Shown here piece by piece: positions 1 to 11,432 of a stretch of DNA of 64,000 nt (positions within the stretch are counted from its first letter, which is position 1; every line of letters starts with the position of its first letter). Under the pieces are notes generated by a model that worked only from the letters and a program-made list of their open reading frames with translations, ran no database searches and had not been told where the DNA came from. The translations under genes were made by a program, and so were the position numbers. Source of the DNA: Toxorhynchites rutilus septentrionalis (lineage: Eukaryota; Arthropoda; Insecta; Diptera; Culicidae); assembly GCF_029784135.1 (NCBI RefSeq), contig NC_073746.1:304121455-304185454 (forward strand), given 5' to 3'.

Positions 1-640
1 GTCGTTGTCTCCGAGTTTTGGAAATTATTGGAGGAAATCTTCCCTGTAAGGTTCGCCCAATAAATCGATATCGGTCGCAGCTGGGGGAATCATTGTGAAG
101 GTTGGCGGTCTTCGCTACAATGTTTATCTCCAACCGATCCATTCTCCAATGATATTTTGGCATAATGGGCTGCTTCCAGGTTCGGTCAAAAGACACATCA
201 CCTTTACATGATACTGCTTGAAGAAGGCGGCAACCTCCGGCAGGCATTTCATACTGCATATCTCTCCGTTCACCTTAAAACTCAATAAAAGAGCGGCTCG
301 GACATTTACTTTTCGTCTGCCAGAGAAGGACCTTCTTCGAGAACTTGGTGTGGAAGATATATTTGACGTCATCGCTTACCTCCTTGGTGGGGAACGTAAA
401 GTACCTGGTCCGCTGTCTGTCGCTGAATTCCAGCGTAAAGTACGTCTCGTCATTTGGCCGGTTGTTTCGATCTCCCGTCTTAAAGAGCGGCAGGGATGTT
501 GTGAATACAAGATCGGCTATATCCGGCGGACACGAAGTGCTCCAGGATGTCCAACTCCATCGCTGTGGGGTGGAGCTGGTAGTATAAATCATCAAGTTTC
601 TTGGCTGTGCTGCTGCTGCGAATCTACAGCCTTGAATCAT
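1..640 (-). pseudogene. Degraded Tc1/mariner-type transposase remnant
   Basis: Read on the minus strand, broken frames give pieces in the order expected of a Tc1/mariner (IS630-superfamily) DDE transposase. These are NDETYFTLEF (the first catalytic D region), FSKKVLLWQ, a CLPEVAAFFKQYH-like stretch and, further on, INIVAKTANLHND, the segment that normally precedes the last acidic residue. Several frame changes and at least one in-frame stop lie between them, so no functional protein is made. The N-terminal DNA-binding part and terminal repeats are not visible, and the remnant runs off the left edge. The subfamily is uncertain. The plus-strand frames over the same bases are shadows. Confidence 0.65.
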
Positions 641-1056
641 TTTTGTTGAAGGCCTAATAAACGTAAGATTTCAAGAAAATTTGTTCCATTTAATTATCCT
701 TTGAAGTTTTTTTCATCGCCATCCGAAATCAGTCCATTTCTTTGATATACATCAAAATCGCGTTAACATTAAACTCATTGAAAAATTGTTTGGTTTTTTC
801 AAGCATTCAATTTGGTAATTTGAAGAAAATGGTAGAACTCGAATCATCAGGCTTAAATGCTCTGAATGAGTGAGTATTTTCAAGCGTAAACAAAATCTGG
901 ACCACCAAGAAATCACAACTAAGTGCCGATAAATTGAAAGAAATAACACAGATCAGATTTAATTGCAAGGACACATGTTAAGGATTTCACGAATGAATGA
1001 GACTCGCTTATCTATGGCTTATGTTCACATAACGTATATACATGATTGTGTCACAT
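641..1056. other. Unassigned AT-rich DNA
   Basis: No coding signal, RNA gene or repeat boundary recognised. Stops are frequent in all frames. Confidence 0.5.
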
Positions 1057-1266
1057 TTACCCGAAACCCACTCACCCGAAGGACAGTGACCCGAAAGACA
1101 TTCAATCGAATTCCACTCACCCGAATGTAATAAATACCCGAATGTAACATCTACCCGAACTGACACTTACCCGAATGCGACATTTACCCGAATCCAACCA
1201 TTTCCCGAATGCGACATTTACCCGAATGCAACAATTACCCAAATGTAACAATTACCCGAATGCGAA
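1057..1266. repeat. ACCCGAATG minisatellite
   Basis: About a dozen imperfect units of roughly 15-17 bases, each holding the core ACCCGAA(TG) followed by a variable spacer such as CGACATTT or TAACAATT. Spacing is nearly regular and the core is more conserved than the spacers. The array starts and stops abruptly. The short reading frame across it is only the translated repeat. Confidence 0.85.
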
Positions 1267-1775
1267 AGAATGTGGAAGTATTTGTATATTTATTTCTGAT
1301 CAGTGTTATATGAAGATCATATTTGTCTCATACGTTCATTCCCATTCAAAAACTAATTTTTCATGGGTAGTGCAGTTTGAGAAATAGTGGCGTCAAATAA
1401 AATCCTTTTCAAAATAATGAAAAGTGAAAGAATGCAGTTTTATAACGGATTATGAAGTTTATTCATTCATATGGATGACGCAGCCCGTTTACTTAACACT
1501 TTGAGTGCCACGCGCTGATATCGTAGTACAGCAATGCGAGGCGCAATGCTGGGAAATTTGAATTTCTGCAAAAAAATGAATTACTACCTTTTTCATCATA
1601 ATTTAATGAATAGAATAAGTACTAATAGCTTATTCAAATAGAGTACTAAGTCTCAAAATTCTAAAAAAAATATCAATATTTTATAAATATATATCTTTCG
1701 CGCAACACTGTTAAAATTCAAAAAAATTACGCGTATCTAGAAAAGACGTAGAAACATATTTAAATACGAATTATA
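1267..1775. other. Unassigned AT-rich DNA
   Basis: No gene or repeat structure recognised before the left terminal repeat at 1776. Confidence 0.4.
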
Positions 1776-2525
1776 CTGCCGTTCTACGCATCGTTGTCCT
1801 ATGTTACTTTTTGACGATTTTCACTTTTCTTCATAAAACGTTGTTTTTATGCATAATCTTACGGAAAAACACAAAAAAACATATAATTTATTCCCAACTT
1901 TCAGTAAAACAACATCAAGCTCAATTGTCCCATGTTGATATTCTATTCAAAACTGTCCCACCATGTATTTTTTGTAGATCCATGTCGAATAAGTCGGTTT
2001 AAGCCCAAGAATTTCATGTCACACTTTCAGCAGGCCTAATGCACTCTTTTCTGATTTGGAAGAACTAACTAATTCGCAAACAAATAAGAAAAAGTTTAAC
2101 AGAACACGTGTACACATTGTTAGCGGATGCCTGATCACAATGAGATTTATATTCTGCGAAGGTGTTGCAGATCACTCATTTCTTGATAAAACGATGTTTC
2201 TATGCATAATCTTTCGGAAAAACACAAAAAACTTATTGTTTGTTCCCAATATTTCGAAAAACAACATCAAGTTCAATTGTCCCATGTTGATATTCTAGGC
2301 ATAACAGTCCCACCATGAATTTTTAAACCCGTAATCAAGCTTGATTGATTCAGTGAGGGGATCTCATCACATTTCATTAAACAATAGTATAGTGTTTATA
2401 AAAAACCCAGTGTATTGCTAAAACGAAATTCTTAAAGCTTTTGGTAGACAAACATGCGAGAAAACCTTGATTGCGTTTTTCTCAGTTGCTGATTTTGGAA
2501 CATGGAACTATGCGTAGAACGGCAG
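1776..2525. mobile_element. Non-autonomous TIR element (CTGCCGTTCTACGCAT ends)
   Basis: The left end CTGCCGTTCTACGCAT at 1776 recurs as a reverse complement ending at 2525. Both are flanked by TA (1774-1775 and 2526-2527), the target duplication of Tc1/mariner/pogo-type insertions. The 750-base interior has no transposase frame. It holds a direct duplication, with about 1825-1968 matching about 2180-2318 (shared words GCATAATCTT, CGGAAAAACACAAAAAA, TTGTCCCATGTTGATATTCTA). It is therefore a MITE-like element with a diverged internal tandem repeat. Confidence 0.7.
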
Positions 2526-2654
2526 TATAGTAGTAGTGAATCTCTAAAGCTTCCAAAAAAAAAAAAGATTAATATTTCAAGATTTTTCATGAAAATTTTG
2601 ATAAAAATTTCAATTCGAATATTTGAGACATTAGAGAGTAATAACGCTAAACAT

Positions 2655-3417
2655 TCTTTATAAAAAATGGATTTCTGTCTGTCTGTCTGTCTGATTCTTA
2701 TCGACTCGGAAAATACTGAACTGATCGACATGAAAATTGGTATGTAGAGGTTTTTGGGGTCGGGGAAAGTTCTTATGATAGTTCGAGACCCCTCCCCCTC
2801 TCCAAGGGGGGCTGCCATACAAATGAAACACAAATTTTTGCATTACTCGAGAATTAATCAAGAAAATGAAACCAAATTGATCATATGGAGGTTCTAGGGT
2901 GCAATCAATGTTTTTATGGTGGTAATACACTCCACCCCTCTCTCTCAAAGGGGGCTGCCATACAAATGAAACAGTTACATGGAGGTTTTAGGGTGCAATA
3001 AATGTTTCTATGGTGGTGAGACACTCCTTTCCCCTCTCTAAAGAGAGGGCGGAGGTTGCTGAACAACTCGAGAACTAACCAAACAAATGGAATCAAACTT
3101 ACCATATAGAGATTCTAGGGATCGATAAACGTTTCGATGATAGTTCGGCACTCCTCCCCCCTCTCTTGAGGGGGGGCTCCCATATAAATGAAACACAAAT
3201 TTCTGCATAACTCGAGAACTAATTATGCAAATTGAGCCATATTTGGCATGTGGGGGTTTTAGGGGGCACGAAACGTTTCTATGATGGTTCGACACACCTA
3301 CCTCGTCTCTAAGGGCATGAGGGCTGGTGGACCCGTGAATGTGCGCTTAGTAAGAAACCGTGGATGTGATAACGGAAGATAAATTCTGGGCGAGACGAAG
3401 TTTGCCGGGTCAGCTAG
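2655..3417 (+). mobile_element. Helitron-like repeat with internal 110-140-base units
   Basis: The 3' end reads GCCGGGTCAG then CTAG followed by T, fitting the CTRR|T rule for Helitrons. The same terminus ends the repeats at 23431-24355 (plus) and 16384 (minus). The 5' side starts near TCTTTATAAAAAATGG, followed by a (CTGT)n run. The middle is an array of about four to five diverged units, each with a CCCCTCTC-AAGGGGGGCTGCCATACAAATGAAAC-type core split by changes, then CTCGAGAA and a TGGAGGTT block. No Rep/helicase frame is present. The exact 5' boundary is inferred. Confidence 0.6.
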
Positions 3418-3583
3418 TTCTTTATAAAATGTTATATTTGTAAGTATATTATATCCTAATCACATGTAATAGTTCTTAACAAACTCCCTGTGTAAGCAAC
3501 GTCATTTCATCAATGATTTTAAGGGAAAGTAATTTTGAATGATGTAATTTTTTAATGATGCTCCACCAAAGATGCTCACATGC

Positions 3584-4177
3584 TCAGTGCTCCACCAGCG
3601 GTCCCCAGAACAAGCGCGAAACGTTCGTTTCGTTCTCGGTCAAAAAGAAGTCCCGTCCCAGTTTCACGAACTCATTCAGCGTAATTTGACCGTCCCCGTT
3701 GCTGTCGATCACCGCGAACGAAACCGCCGCATCCTCATCCGTCAGACCAAGACAGCGGAAGAATAGTTTGAACTCGTTCAGTGAGATCGATTTGGAGTGG
3801 TCCTTATCGACTGCCTTGTACAGGTACGGGAGGAAGCGGTGTGCCTTCTTTCGGAGGTCCTTGTCGTTGACCACGTGGTGCATCTCTCCTAGGTACTGTT
3901 CGACCGTAATCAGATTGTAGGGTGTGATTTCACCGAATAGCTGGGTCCAGGTGGTCTGAAAAGTCACGCAAGGTTAGGCTCGCCTTACAAGATACAAGAT
4001 GTGGCTAACCTTCATGATGTCACGGAACTCTTCCGTTGCCTCTTTGTTCAGATGACCGAGGGATTCAAATTTCTCCGTTAGAAGCTTGAAGTCGTCGTAA
4101 GAAATCACACCATCGTTGTTGACGTCCAGGAGACCGTGCAATGTGCGCATCTTCCGCCGCCAAAATTCGGTGCTGCC
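3584..4177 (-). CDS. Sarcoplasmic calcium-binding protein / calexcitin-like (last two exons)
   Basis: EF-hand calcium-binding protein of the insect sarcoplasmic Ca-binding protein/calexcitin family, a cytosolic Ca buffer or sensor in muscle and nerve (family knowledge). Exon 4010-4177 encodes 56 residues starting GSTEFWRRKM and holds an EF loop DVNNDGVISYDD. A 54-base intron (3956-4009, GT...TTTTCAG) joins in frame to exon 3955-3584. That exon carries DKDHSKSISLNE (no glycine at loop position 6, so perhaps a weak site) and the canonical loop DSNGDGQITLNE, then ends FWGPLVEH-stop. An acceptor (TTTATACAG) precedes exon 4177, so at least one upstream exon with the start codon lies to the right. 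I could not find it in the following repeat-filled DNA. Splice signals and motif order support a real gene. Confidence 0.85.
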
Positions 4178-4423
4178 CTGTATAAATATTTGAAATGACC
4201 ATATTAGTTGTTTCCTCCTTGATGCTATTGGTTTCAATATAAATACGTTTGAGAGTTCAAGACAAGTAACAAAAATTAATCGACAAAGTTGTTGAAAGTC
4301 AATGAACTTTTGAATTTTCATATATTCTCTAGGAACACTGTTATAATTTAACAAAATTCTATGGCTAATGGTTACGTGTTGGGCTCATAAAAAAACTAAG
4401 ATATGAGTTCGAAAAACTAAATA

Positions 4424-5251
4424 TTATGTTGGGGAAAAAGTTATCCATTATTTTCTCGATAGCTGGCTTCAGTGATCAATATCTCGCGTAATATCGTTTA
4501 TACAATTTCAAGTTCAGGCTCGTTGTAAAGGTGACATTTCATTATAAAAAAAACTTTTGCTGTTTTTTGTTTGTTCCATTCAGTTGTGAGTAACAGGGTG
4601 TTAACAATGAAGGTCAACGAAGAGAAGAAAATTCGGTACAGTTTACATTTTTTCTTTTATAATTGCGAAAATACAAGCCAGGCCGCTGAAATCGTGAATG
4701 GTGTTTATGGTACCGAAACAGCAACAGACAGATAATTACAATTTAATTAATTTTTTAAAATTATTGATTTTTTTATCAATTTTTTTTAGTGCAATACACC
4801 AAATTAAGATCTCTACTGTCAACAAATGGACCATTTGAAGCAGACGATTGACCAGAAACGTCCAGAATTGGCCAATGGAAGAAGTGTTGTGATCCATCAA
4901 GACAGCACAAGGCTACACAATTCCGAGAGCTTGATCGGGACGTTTTAATGCATCCACCATATAGTCCGGACCTGGCACCAAGCGATTACCACACGTCTCT
5001 CGCATTGCAAAATTTCCAGGGTAATAAGAAATTGGGATCAAGCGAAGGTTGTAAAAATCTATTGCTAGAGTTTTTCGTCAATAAGAACCAAGACCTCTAT
5101 GATAGAGACATTATGAAGCTACTACTAGAATGGCAATGGCAAATTTTACAACAAAACGGTGCATATTTGACCAAAATCGAACAATCCGAAGCATATTAAA
5201 AATAGTTTTGAATTTCACCCAAAATAATGGATTAATTTTTCCCCAACCTAA
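4424..5251 (+). mobile_element. Internally deleted mariner
   Basis: Ends TTATGTTGGGGAAAAA and, inverted, TTAGGTTGGGGAAAAA, with TA on both sides (4422-4423, 5252-5253). The interior encodes mariner pieces: an N-terminal MKVNEEK start at 4608 with a helix-turn-helix beginning, then after a deletion KRPELANGRSVVIHQD (second catalytic D), HPPYSPDLAPSDYH (third D) and the C-terminal GAYLTKIEQSE. Frameshifts, stops and loss of roughly the middle third make it non-autonomous. At 828 bases it is well short of the usual 1.3 kb. Confidence 0.85.
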
Positions 5252-5253
5252 TA

Positions 5254-5340
5254 CAGGTCGGACTCGATTAATCGGAGACTCGATTATCCGAAATTTTAGA
5301 CACGATTATCCGGAGTATTTTATTTTCGATTTTTCTTATT
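5254..5340. repeat. Pogo/Tigger-like terminus, single end
   Basis: TA followed by CAGGTCGGACTCGATTAAT and two further CGATTATCCG words resembles pogo-family ends. No matching inverted end was found nearby, so this is probably a fragment. Related CAGGTCAGACTCGATTATAT words occur near 25163 and 26420. Confidence 0.35.
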
Positions 5341-5399
5341 TTTAAATCCAAAATTTTGAATAATTTGTATAACAATCTACCCGTATTGATTAATTAATG

Positions 5400-5650
5400 A
5401 AAGGGCTTGATTAGTAGAACACATTTATTTATGAAAAATGCAAATCTAAGATGGCGGTCACTACAAAATGGCGGATTACACATTTTCTCAGAACCCCATC
5501 AATATGGATATCAAATGAAAGGGATTGACTAGTAGAACACAGCCGCCACCGTAAAATGGCGCCATATATTTTTATCACAACCCCATCATATGGGTATCAA
5601 ATAAAAGGGCTTGACTAGTAGAACAATATTACACAATAGAACATACATTG
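5400..5650. repeat. Tandem ~100-base repeat (GGCTTGACTAGTAGAACA type)
   Basis: Two to three units containing AAAGGGCTTGAYTAGTAGAACA, AAAATGGCGG and CCCATCAATATGG. The same family forms a longer array at 59540-60110 and reappears near 61700. Confidence 0.6.
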
Positions 5651-5697
5651 TGTTATAGGGCGAAACTCATTCGCAGCGCACTTTGATTTGTTTACAT

Positions 5698-7837
5698 TGC
5701 ACAATGGTCCAGGAGATGCATTTAAGTGGAAATTAGCATTTAGAGCTTGACAGTTATTCTCTAGACAAAAATTGTCTTAGACAAAGTTGTTACTCATGAT
5801 AGAGCGCTCGTTTTTATGTTGTCAAAAACAGGGTGACCAAAATTTTTGATGAAATAAAAAATCTTTCTTTCTTATCTTCATAGATAGAACAAAGCTTTAG
5901 TTCGACAATGTTGTAGCTCTAATTATTTGAAACACCTTTGTAGAACAAAATTTTTCTCTATCTCTTGAAATAACCGATATAGCGCCTTTTTTTCTAAATA
6001 ACGTTAGGATCACCATGAAAATAAAAACTGTTTTTTGCTCTAACTTTTATATTTCAAATTTTACATGCAAACTGTCTTCGGAAGACTTTTAGAGCTTACT
6101 AATACAAACATTTTTAGATGCAGAACTTGTCAATATCTCAACTTTACTCGAAGTTATAGATATTTCTTTCCAAAAATCACGCTCTTTTCATTTGTTTGTC
6201 ATTCTTTCTGGGGAAAACATAAAAAATGTTTGCTGACGGAATTTTAAAGAACAGATTTCACTCTATGTAATATGTGATTATTAAAACTATGTTATTTTTT
6301 GATTTTGAGTAAATTAAAATTGAAATCGTGAGTTTTTGGATGTAAACCCATCAATAACTTTGAGCAGGATTAAGATATTAACATGTTCTGCATCGCAAAA
6401 TATTGGTATTGATTAGCTCTAAAAGTTGTACGAAGACCATTTTGAGGTAGAATTTTAAATATAAAAGTTAGAGTAGAAAATCCCGTTTTTTCATAGTTAC
6501 CCTAATGCAACTCAGATAGAAACCTCTAAAAATAACTTCGTGGGAGATATTTATTGTTTAGGCAAAAAGTATCATAGATAAAGTTGTTACATATGATAGA
6601 GCGCTCATTTTTATGTTATCAAAAATAGGGTGACCAAAATTGTCGATGAAATGAAAAATCTAACTTTCTTATTTTTATAGATAGAGATAAACAAAGTTCA
6701 ACAATGTAGTAGCCCAAGTTATTTTAAACAACTTGGTAGAACAAAGCGTTTTTCTATCTTTTAAAATAATCGATTTAACGCTTTTTTCTAAGTTGCATTA
6801 GGGTGACCATGAAAAAACGTGTTTTTTCTGCTTTAACTTTTATATTTCAAATTCTACCTCAAAACTGTCTTAATACGACTTTTAGAGCTTATCGATACCA
6901 ACATTTTGCGATGCAGAACTTGTCCATATCTTAATCCTACTCAAAGTTATTGATGGTTATTTACCTAAAAACTCATGATTTCAATTTTAACTTACTCAAA
7001 CACGAAAAATAACATAGTTTTGAAAATTACACATCATGTAGAGTGAAATGTGCTCCCTTGGCCGAGTGGTTAGCGTCACAACTAACATGCCGGGTGTTCG
7101 GGTTCGATTCCCGTTCTGGTCGGGGGAATTTTTCGTCAAAGAAATTTCCTCCGACTTGCACTGTGATCACGCGTATTCTAGAGCTTGCCACTCAGAATGC
7201 ATTCAAGGCGTGTGTTATTTGGCATAGAAATCTCAACTAAGTACTAATAAAAATGACGCAAGTAATACTACGTTGAGACGGCGAAGTTCCTCTAGGAACG
7301 TTAGTGCCATTGAAGAAGAAGAAGTAGAGTGAAATAAGCTCTTTCAAATGCCACCAATGAACTTTGTTTACGTTTGCAACAAAAAGAATGACAAACAATT
7401 GAAAAGAGCGTATTTTTTGGGAAGAAATATCAATAACTTTGAGTGAAGTAACTTTTATATTTCAAATTTTACAATTTGAAATATAAAAGTTAGAGCGAAA
7501 AAATTGTTTTTTTTTTCATGGTGACCCTAACGTGATCTAGAAAAAAGGCGCTATATCGATTATTTTAAGAGATAGAGAAAAACTTTGTTCTACAAAGATA
7601 TCTCAAATAACTGGTACTACAACATTGTCGAACTATGTTTACCTCTATCTCTAAAGATAAGAAAGTTAGATTTTTTATTTCATCAAAAATTTTGGTCACC
7701 CTATTTTTGATAACATAAAAATGAGCGCTTTATCATATGTAACAACTTTGTCTAAGACATTTTTTGTCTAGAGAACAACCGTCGAGCTCTAAATGCTAAT
7801 TTCCACTTAAATTAAATGCATCTCCTGGACCATTGTA
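5698..7837. mobile_element. Long fold-back repeat, copy 1
   Basis: The left end ACAATGGTCCAGGAGATGCA is repeated inverted at the right (ATGCATCTCCTGGACCATTG, near 7817). Several hundred bases inside each end also match in inverted order (words CATATGATAGAGCGCTCAT, AATAGGGTGACCAAAATT). A second inverted pair, about 6290-6500 with 6800-7020, lies within. No transposase was seen. The SINE at 7050-7324 sits inside. A DD41D element abuts or interrupts the right end. Confidence 0.7.
7050..7324 (+). mobile_element. tRNA-derived SINE (Feilai-type)
   Basis: A 275-base retroposon with a tRNA-like 5' region: A box TGGCCGAGTGG near 7059 and B box GGTTCGATTCC at 7101-7111. A tRNA-unrelated body and a (GAA)n tail follow. 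Perfect 11-base target-site duplications TAGAGTGAAAT flank it (7039-7049 and 7325-7335). Structure and sequence fit the Feilai family of Aedes mosquitoes. It would be transcribed by RNA polymerase III and moved by LINE enzymes. The perfect duplications suggest a relatively recent insertion. The open frame over it has no coding meaning. Confidence 0.9.
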
Positions 7838-9114
7838 CAGGGTTTCCAACTTTAAATTCCGAAAGTAAATTGAAATAAAACACACTTAGAATTCGAATTT
7901 CGATGAAACTTTAATTTCAAATTAAAGTTTGGTTTATGCCATTATGTGTGAAATACAACATCATTCAAATGTCCACCTAGGGCTTCTCCGCACACCTTGA
8001 TCCGGAACAGGTAATTTTCGATGACCTTTCGGCACATATTGGGCGGTATCTCGGTCATAACTTCACGAATGTTGTCTTTCAAATGTTCAAGAGTTTGCGG
8101 AGAGTTGGTATAGACACGGTCTTTCGCATAACCCCACAAAAAAAGTCTAGCGGGTTCAAATCGCATGATCTGGACGGCCAATTGGCATCACCAAAACGCG
8201 AAATTATGCGTCCCTCAAATTTCGTTCGCAATATGGCCATGTTCGGTCGTTTTGTGTGGCACGTGACGCCGTCCTGCTGAAACCACATGTCATCCGTATC
8301 CATATCTTCAATTTGTGGCAAAAAAAAATCGGTTAACATGCGGCCATAGCGCTCACCATTCACAGTTACCGTCTCACCGTCCTCATTTTCAAAGAAATAC
8401 GGCCCGATGACTCCACCAGACCATAATGCGCACCAAACAGTGACTTTTGGCGGATGCAATGGCCTCTCAACAATCACGTGTTGATTTTCTGAGCCCCATA
8501 TATGGAAATTTTGAGTGTTCACATAGCCACCGAGCTCGAAATGTGCCTCATCGCTGAAGAAAATTTGATGCGAAAATTCACCCAATCGACGTATGCCCGA
8601 CGCATTCCATGGTCACCACGCTCTAATTTCTGTACCAGTTGGACTTTATATGGATGTAGGTGCAAGTCCAAATGCAAAATTCGCCACAATGATGTGTTTG
8701 ACAAGCCCAATTGCTGAGCACGCCGTGGAATCGAAACATTCGGGTCATCCTCCACACTGGCAGCAACAGCAGCAATATTTTCGGCCAAACGCACATTACG
8801 ATGATGCACAGGTTTCACAATATCTGCTACGGATTCAGTTTGTTCGAATTTACGCACTACATTAGCGATTGTGTGCTCTGTAGGCCGTCCATGACGACCA
8901 AAATCCATCCGTAATGCTCGAAAAACATTCGCCGGTTTTTCATCATTTTTATAGCATGATTTAACAAAATTAACACGTTGTGCGATGCTAAAACGATCCA
9001 TATTGTAAAATGGCAGACATTCAACTAACGATATGACGCTTTGGTTGACAGCTATGTCAAACGGTTGTTAGCGCAGGGCTGTATACTTTCGGAAGCCCGA
9101 AATGGAAAACCCTG
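7838..9114 (-). mobile_element. DD41D Tc1/mariner-superfamily element (rosa-like)
   Basis: Ends CAGGGTTTCCAAC and, inverted, CAGGGTTTTCCATTTC. Both continue to a shared TTCCGAAAGT, so the TIRs are about 30 bases. TA duplications lie at 7836-7837 and 9115-9116. At 1277 bases it has about the full length for this group and carries the broken transposase described separately. It inserted at the right end of the fold-back repeat. Confidence 0.88.
7942..9001 (-). pseudogene. DD41D transposase, frameshifted
   Basis: The start ATG is at 9001 (MDRFSIAQRVNFVKSCY) with an N-terminal helix-turn-helix region (PTEHTIANVVRKF). The second frame has the DDE core: FSDEAHFELGGYV (first D), WFQQDGVTCHT (second D) and RSCDLNPLDFF (third D). 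I count 41 residues between the last two aspartates, hence DD41D, as in the rosa group. A third frame carries the C-terminus (GYAKDRVYTNSPQTLEHLKD, ending GGHLNDVVFH). Two frameshifts, near 8575 and 8150, break the protein. The family's enzyme cuts and pastes at TA sites; this copy cannot. Confidence 0.88.
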
Positions 9115-9116
9115 TA

Positions 9117-9695
9117 CATAGGAAGACGGAAGTTTTTTCATTTATTCTTGCATTTTCAATTGTGAATGTTTGCGAATATCGATTAATTTAACAAAAATAT
9201 TATTGAAAATCTGTATGATTTTTTTGTCCGTAATAACCTTAGGAATGGCGGCCCGTAATGGAGGAGAAAAAGGTTGGATTTTTAGGGAAATGGATAATTG
9301 GGAAGAAATAATTTTTAAGCATTTACATTTCTCCACAACCAACAATAAAAATAACAGCATATGCTTTCGTTTGGAAAAAAATGCCGGCCAGTAATAAGTT
9401 AAAATTACATGAAATAAGAAATGCCACGTCACACCTTAGGTGGATTAATTTCGATTTATACTCCATTCTTCTGTGCTTGTTCTTCCCGTAATGCAAAATT
9501 GATGCATTTATGAATGCCGTATATTTGCTAATTGAAGTGACTTTTTGTTCGCAGTATGTTTGTACTTGCCAAAAAAAAGTGAAGGTTTCGGCCAATGTTC
9601 GATTTTTCGAATAATCTTTCCCCGGAAAATGGAAGGTGGGAAAAAAATAATTCTTGAACATTGGAGTTCCTTAAGCGTTAATAATCGAATTACAC
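9117..9695. other. Unassigned AT-rich DNA between fold-back copies
   Basis: No convincing coding region. Short frames on both strands overlap and look random. Confidence 0.4.
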
Positions 9696-10080
9696 CAATG
9701 CACAATGGTCCAGGAGATGCATTCTAGGCAAAAATTGTCTTCGACAAAGTTGTTACATATGATAGAGCGCTCATTTTAATGTTGCCAAAAATAGGGTGAC
9801 CAAAATTTTTGATGAAATAAAAAATCTAACTTTCTTATCTTTAGAGATAGAAGTAAACATAGTTCGACAATGTTGTAGTACCAATTATTTGAGATATCTT
9901 TGTAGAACAAAGTTTTTCTCTATCTCTTAAAATAATCGATATAGCGCCTTTTTTATTTGGGATGGAATATCAATAACTTTGAGTGAAGTTGAGATATTGA
10001 CAACTTCTGCATCGCAAAATGTTTGTATCAGTATGTTCTAAAAGTCTTTCGAAGACAGTTTGTATGTAGAATTTGAAATA

Positions 10081-11432
10081 TTAGACTGTCAAAAAAGTCC
10101 TGCGGTATTTCCGCGAGGTGTCGTTGTAAGCGCGTAGTTCTAGTTGTATTCATTGTATCGAGTCATACTATAGCTTGTTGGAAAGGTATTTTTGCGCGCT
10201 ATAATATAGTCCTTGACAGTGTTTTGTTTGGTTAAGTCGTTCGTGAGTTATAGTGTCGCAATTAGAGGCGAATGAACAGCAAAGTTTAAAGCCTCTTAAA
10301 AACAAAGAAAGAAAGAAAGTGTCGCAAATATGGAGCAAAATAAAGAGAAAATCCGACATATTTTACAGTCATAGTAGACAAAGGCAAAAATGCATCTCAA
10401 GCTGCCAATAAAATTTGTGCAGTTTATGGACCCGATACAGTTTCCATTTCCACCGCACAACGATGGTTTCAACGTTTTCGATCTGGTGTAGAGGTCGTCG
10501 AAGATGCGCCACGCTCCGGAAGGTCTGTCGTCGAAAATTGCGACAAAATCGCTGAATTAGCCGAGAAAGACCGGCATAGTAGCAGCCGTAGCATCGGCCA
10601 AGAGCTGGAGATAGGTCATCAAACCGTCATTAACCATTTGAAGAAGCTTGGATTCACAAAGAAGCTCGAAGTATGGGTGCCACACACATTGACGCAAAAA
10701 AAACATCTTTGACCGTATCGACGCATGTGAATGGCTGCTGAATCGCAACAAAATCGACCCGATTCTGAAGCGGATGGTGACTGGCGATGAAAAGTGGATC
10801 ACTTACGACAACGTGAAGCGCAAACGGTCGTGGTCGAAGCTCGCTGAAGCGGCTCAGACGGTGGCCAAGCCCTCATTAACGTCCAGGAAGGTTCTGCTGT
10901 GTGTTTGGTGGGATTGTCAAGGAATAATCTATTATGAGCTGCTTCCCTATGGCCAAACGCTCAATTCGGACCTGTACTGCCAACAACTGGACCGCTTGAA
11001 GGTGGCACTCATGAAGAAGAGGCCATCTTTGATAAACAGAGGCCGCATTGTCTTCCATCAGGACAACGCCAGGCCACACACTTCTTTGGTGACGCGCCAG
11101 AAGCTCCGGGAGCTCGGATGGGAGGTTCTTTTGCATCCGCCGTATAGTCCGGACCTTGCACCAAGTGACTACCATCTGTTTTTATCCATGGCGAACGAGC
11201 TAGGTAGTCAGAAGTTAGCCACAAAAAAGGCCTGTGAAAATTGGCTATCCGAGTTTTTTTGCCAATAAGGAAGCGAGCTTCTATAACAGGGGTATTATGA
11301 AGTTGGCATCTCGTTGGGAACAAGTCATCGAACAAAACGGCGCATATTTGACTTAAAACAGATGATTGTAACTAATTTTATGAACAAATGAAAATTCAAA
11401 AAAAATACCGCAGGACTTTTTTGACAGCCTAA
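10081..11432 (+). mobile_element. Mariner (DD34D), near full length
   Basis: The left end TTAGACTGTCAAAAAAGTCC and the inverted right end TTAGGCTGTCAAAAAAGTCC match over about 30 bases, with TA duplications at 10079-10080 and 11433-11434. The host repeat reads continuously (GAAATATAAAAGTTAG) once the element is removed. Length 1352 bases. Confidence 0.92.
10330..11356 (+). pseudogene. Mariner transposase, disrupted
   Basis: ATG at 10330 (MEQNKEKIRHILQ) is followed by an early break (TAG TAG). The N-terminal helix-turn-helix then continues in another frame (STAQRWFQRFRSG, the WVPH linker). The catalytic domain is open from 10774: MVTGDEKW (first D), LLCVWWD, VFHQDNARPHTS (second D) and YSPDLAPSDYHLF (third D), giving DD34D. 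A further frameshift near 11260 separates the C-terminus ending QNGAYLT. At least three lesions make it inactive, although the catalytic triad is kept. Confidence 0.9.

Noticed and set aside
1057..1266. CRISPR-like array
   Set aside because: Units are too short and spacers are related to each other; the setting is a eukaryotic genome.
2432..3295. Several minus-strand frames with similar YGSPP-like peptides
   Set aside because: They are translations of the tandem units in a Helitron-like repeat, not a protein repeat family.
7050..7124. Functional tRNA gene
   Set aside because: The tRNA-like head has no clean acceptor or anticodon arm pairing and runs directly into the SINE body.
7043..7240. 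65-codon plus-strand frame
   Set aside because: It lies wholly over the tRNA-derived SINE; the A and B boxes, tail and target duplications explain the sequence.
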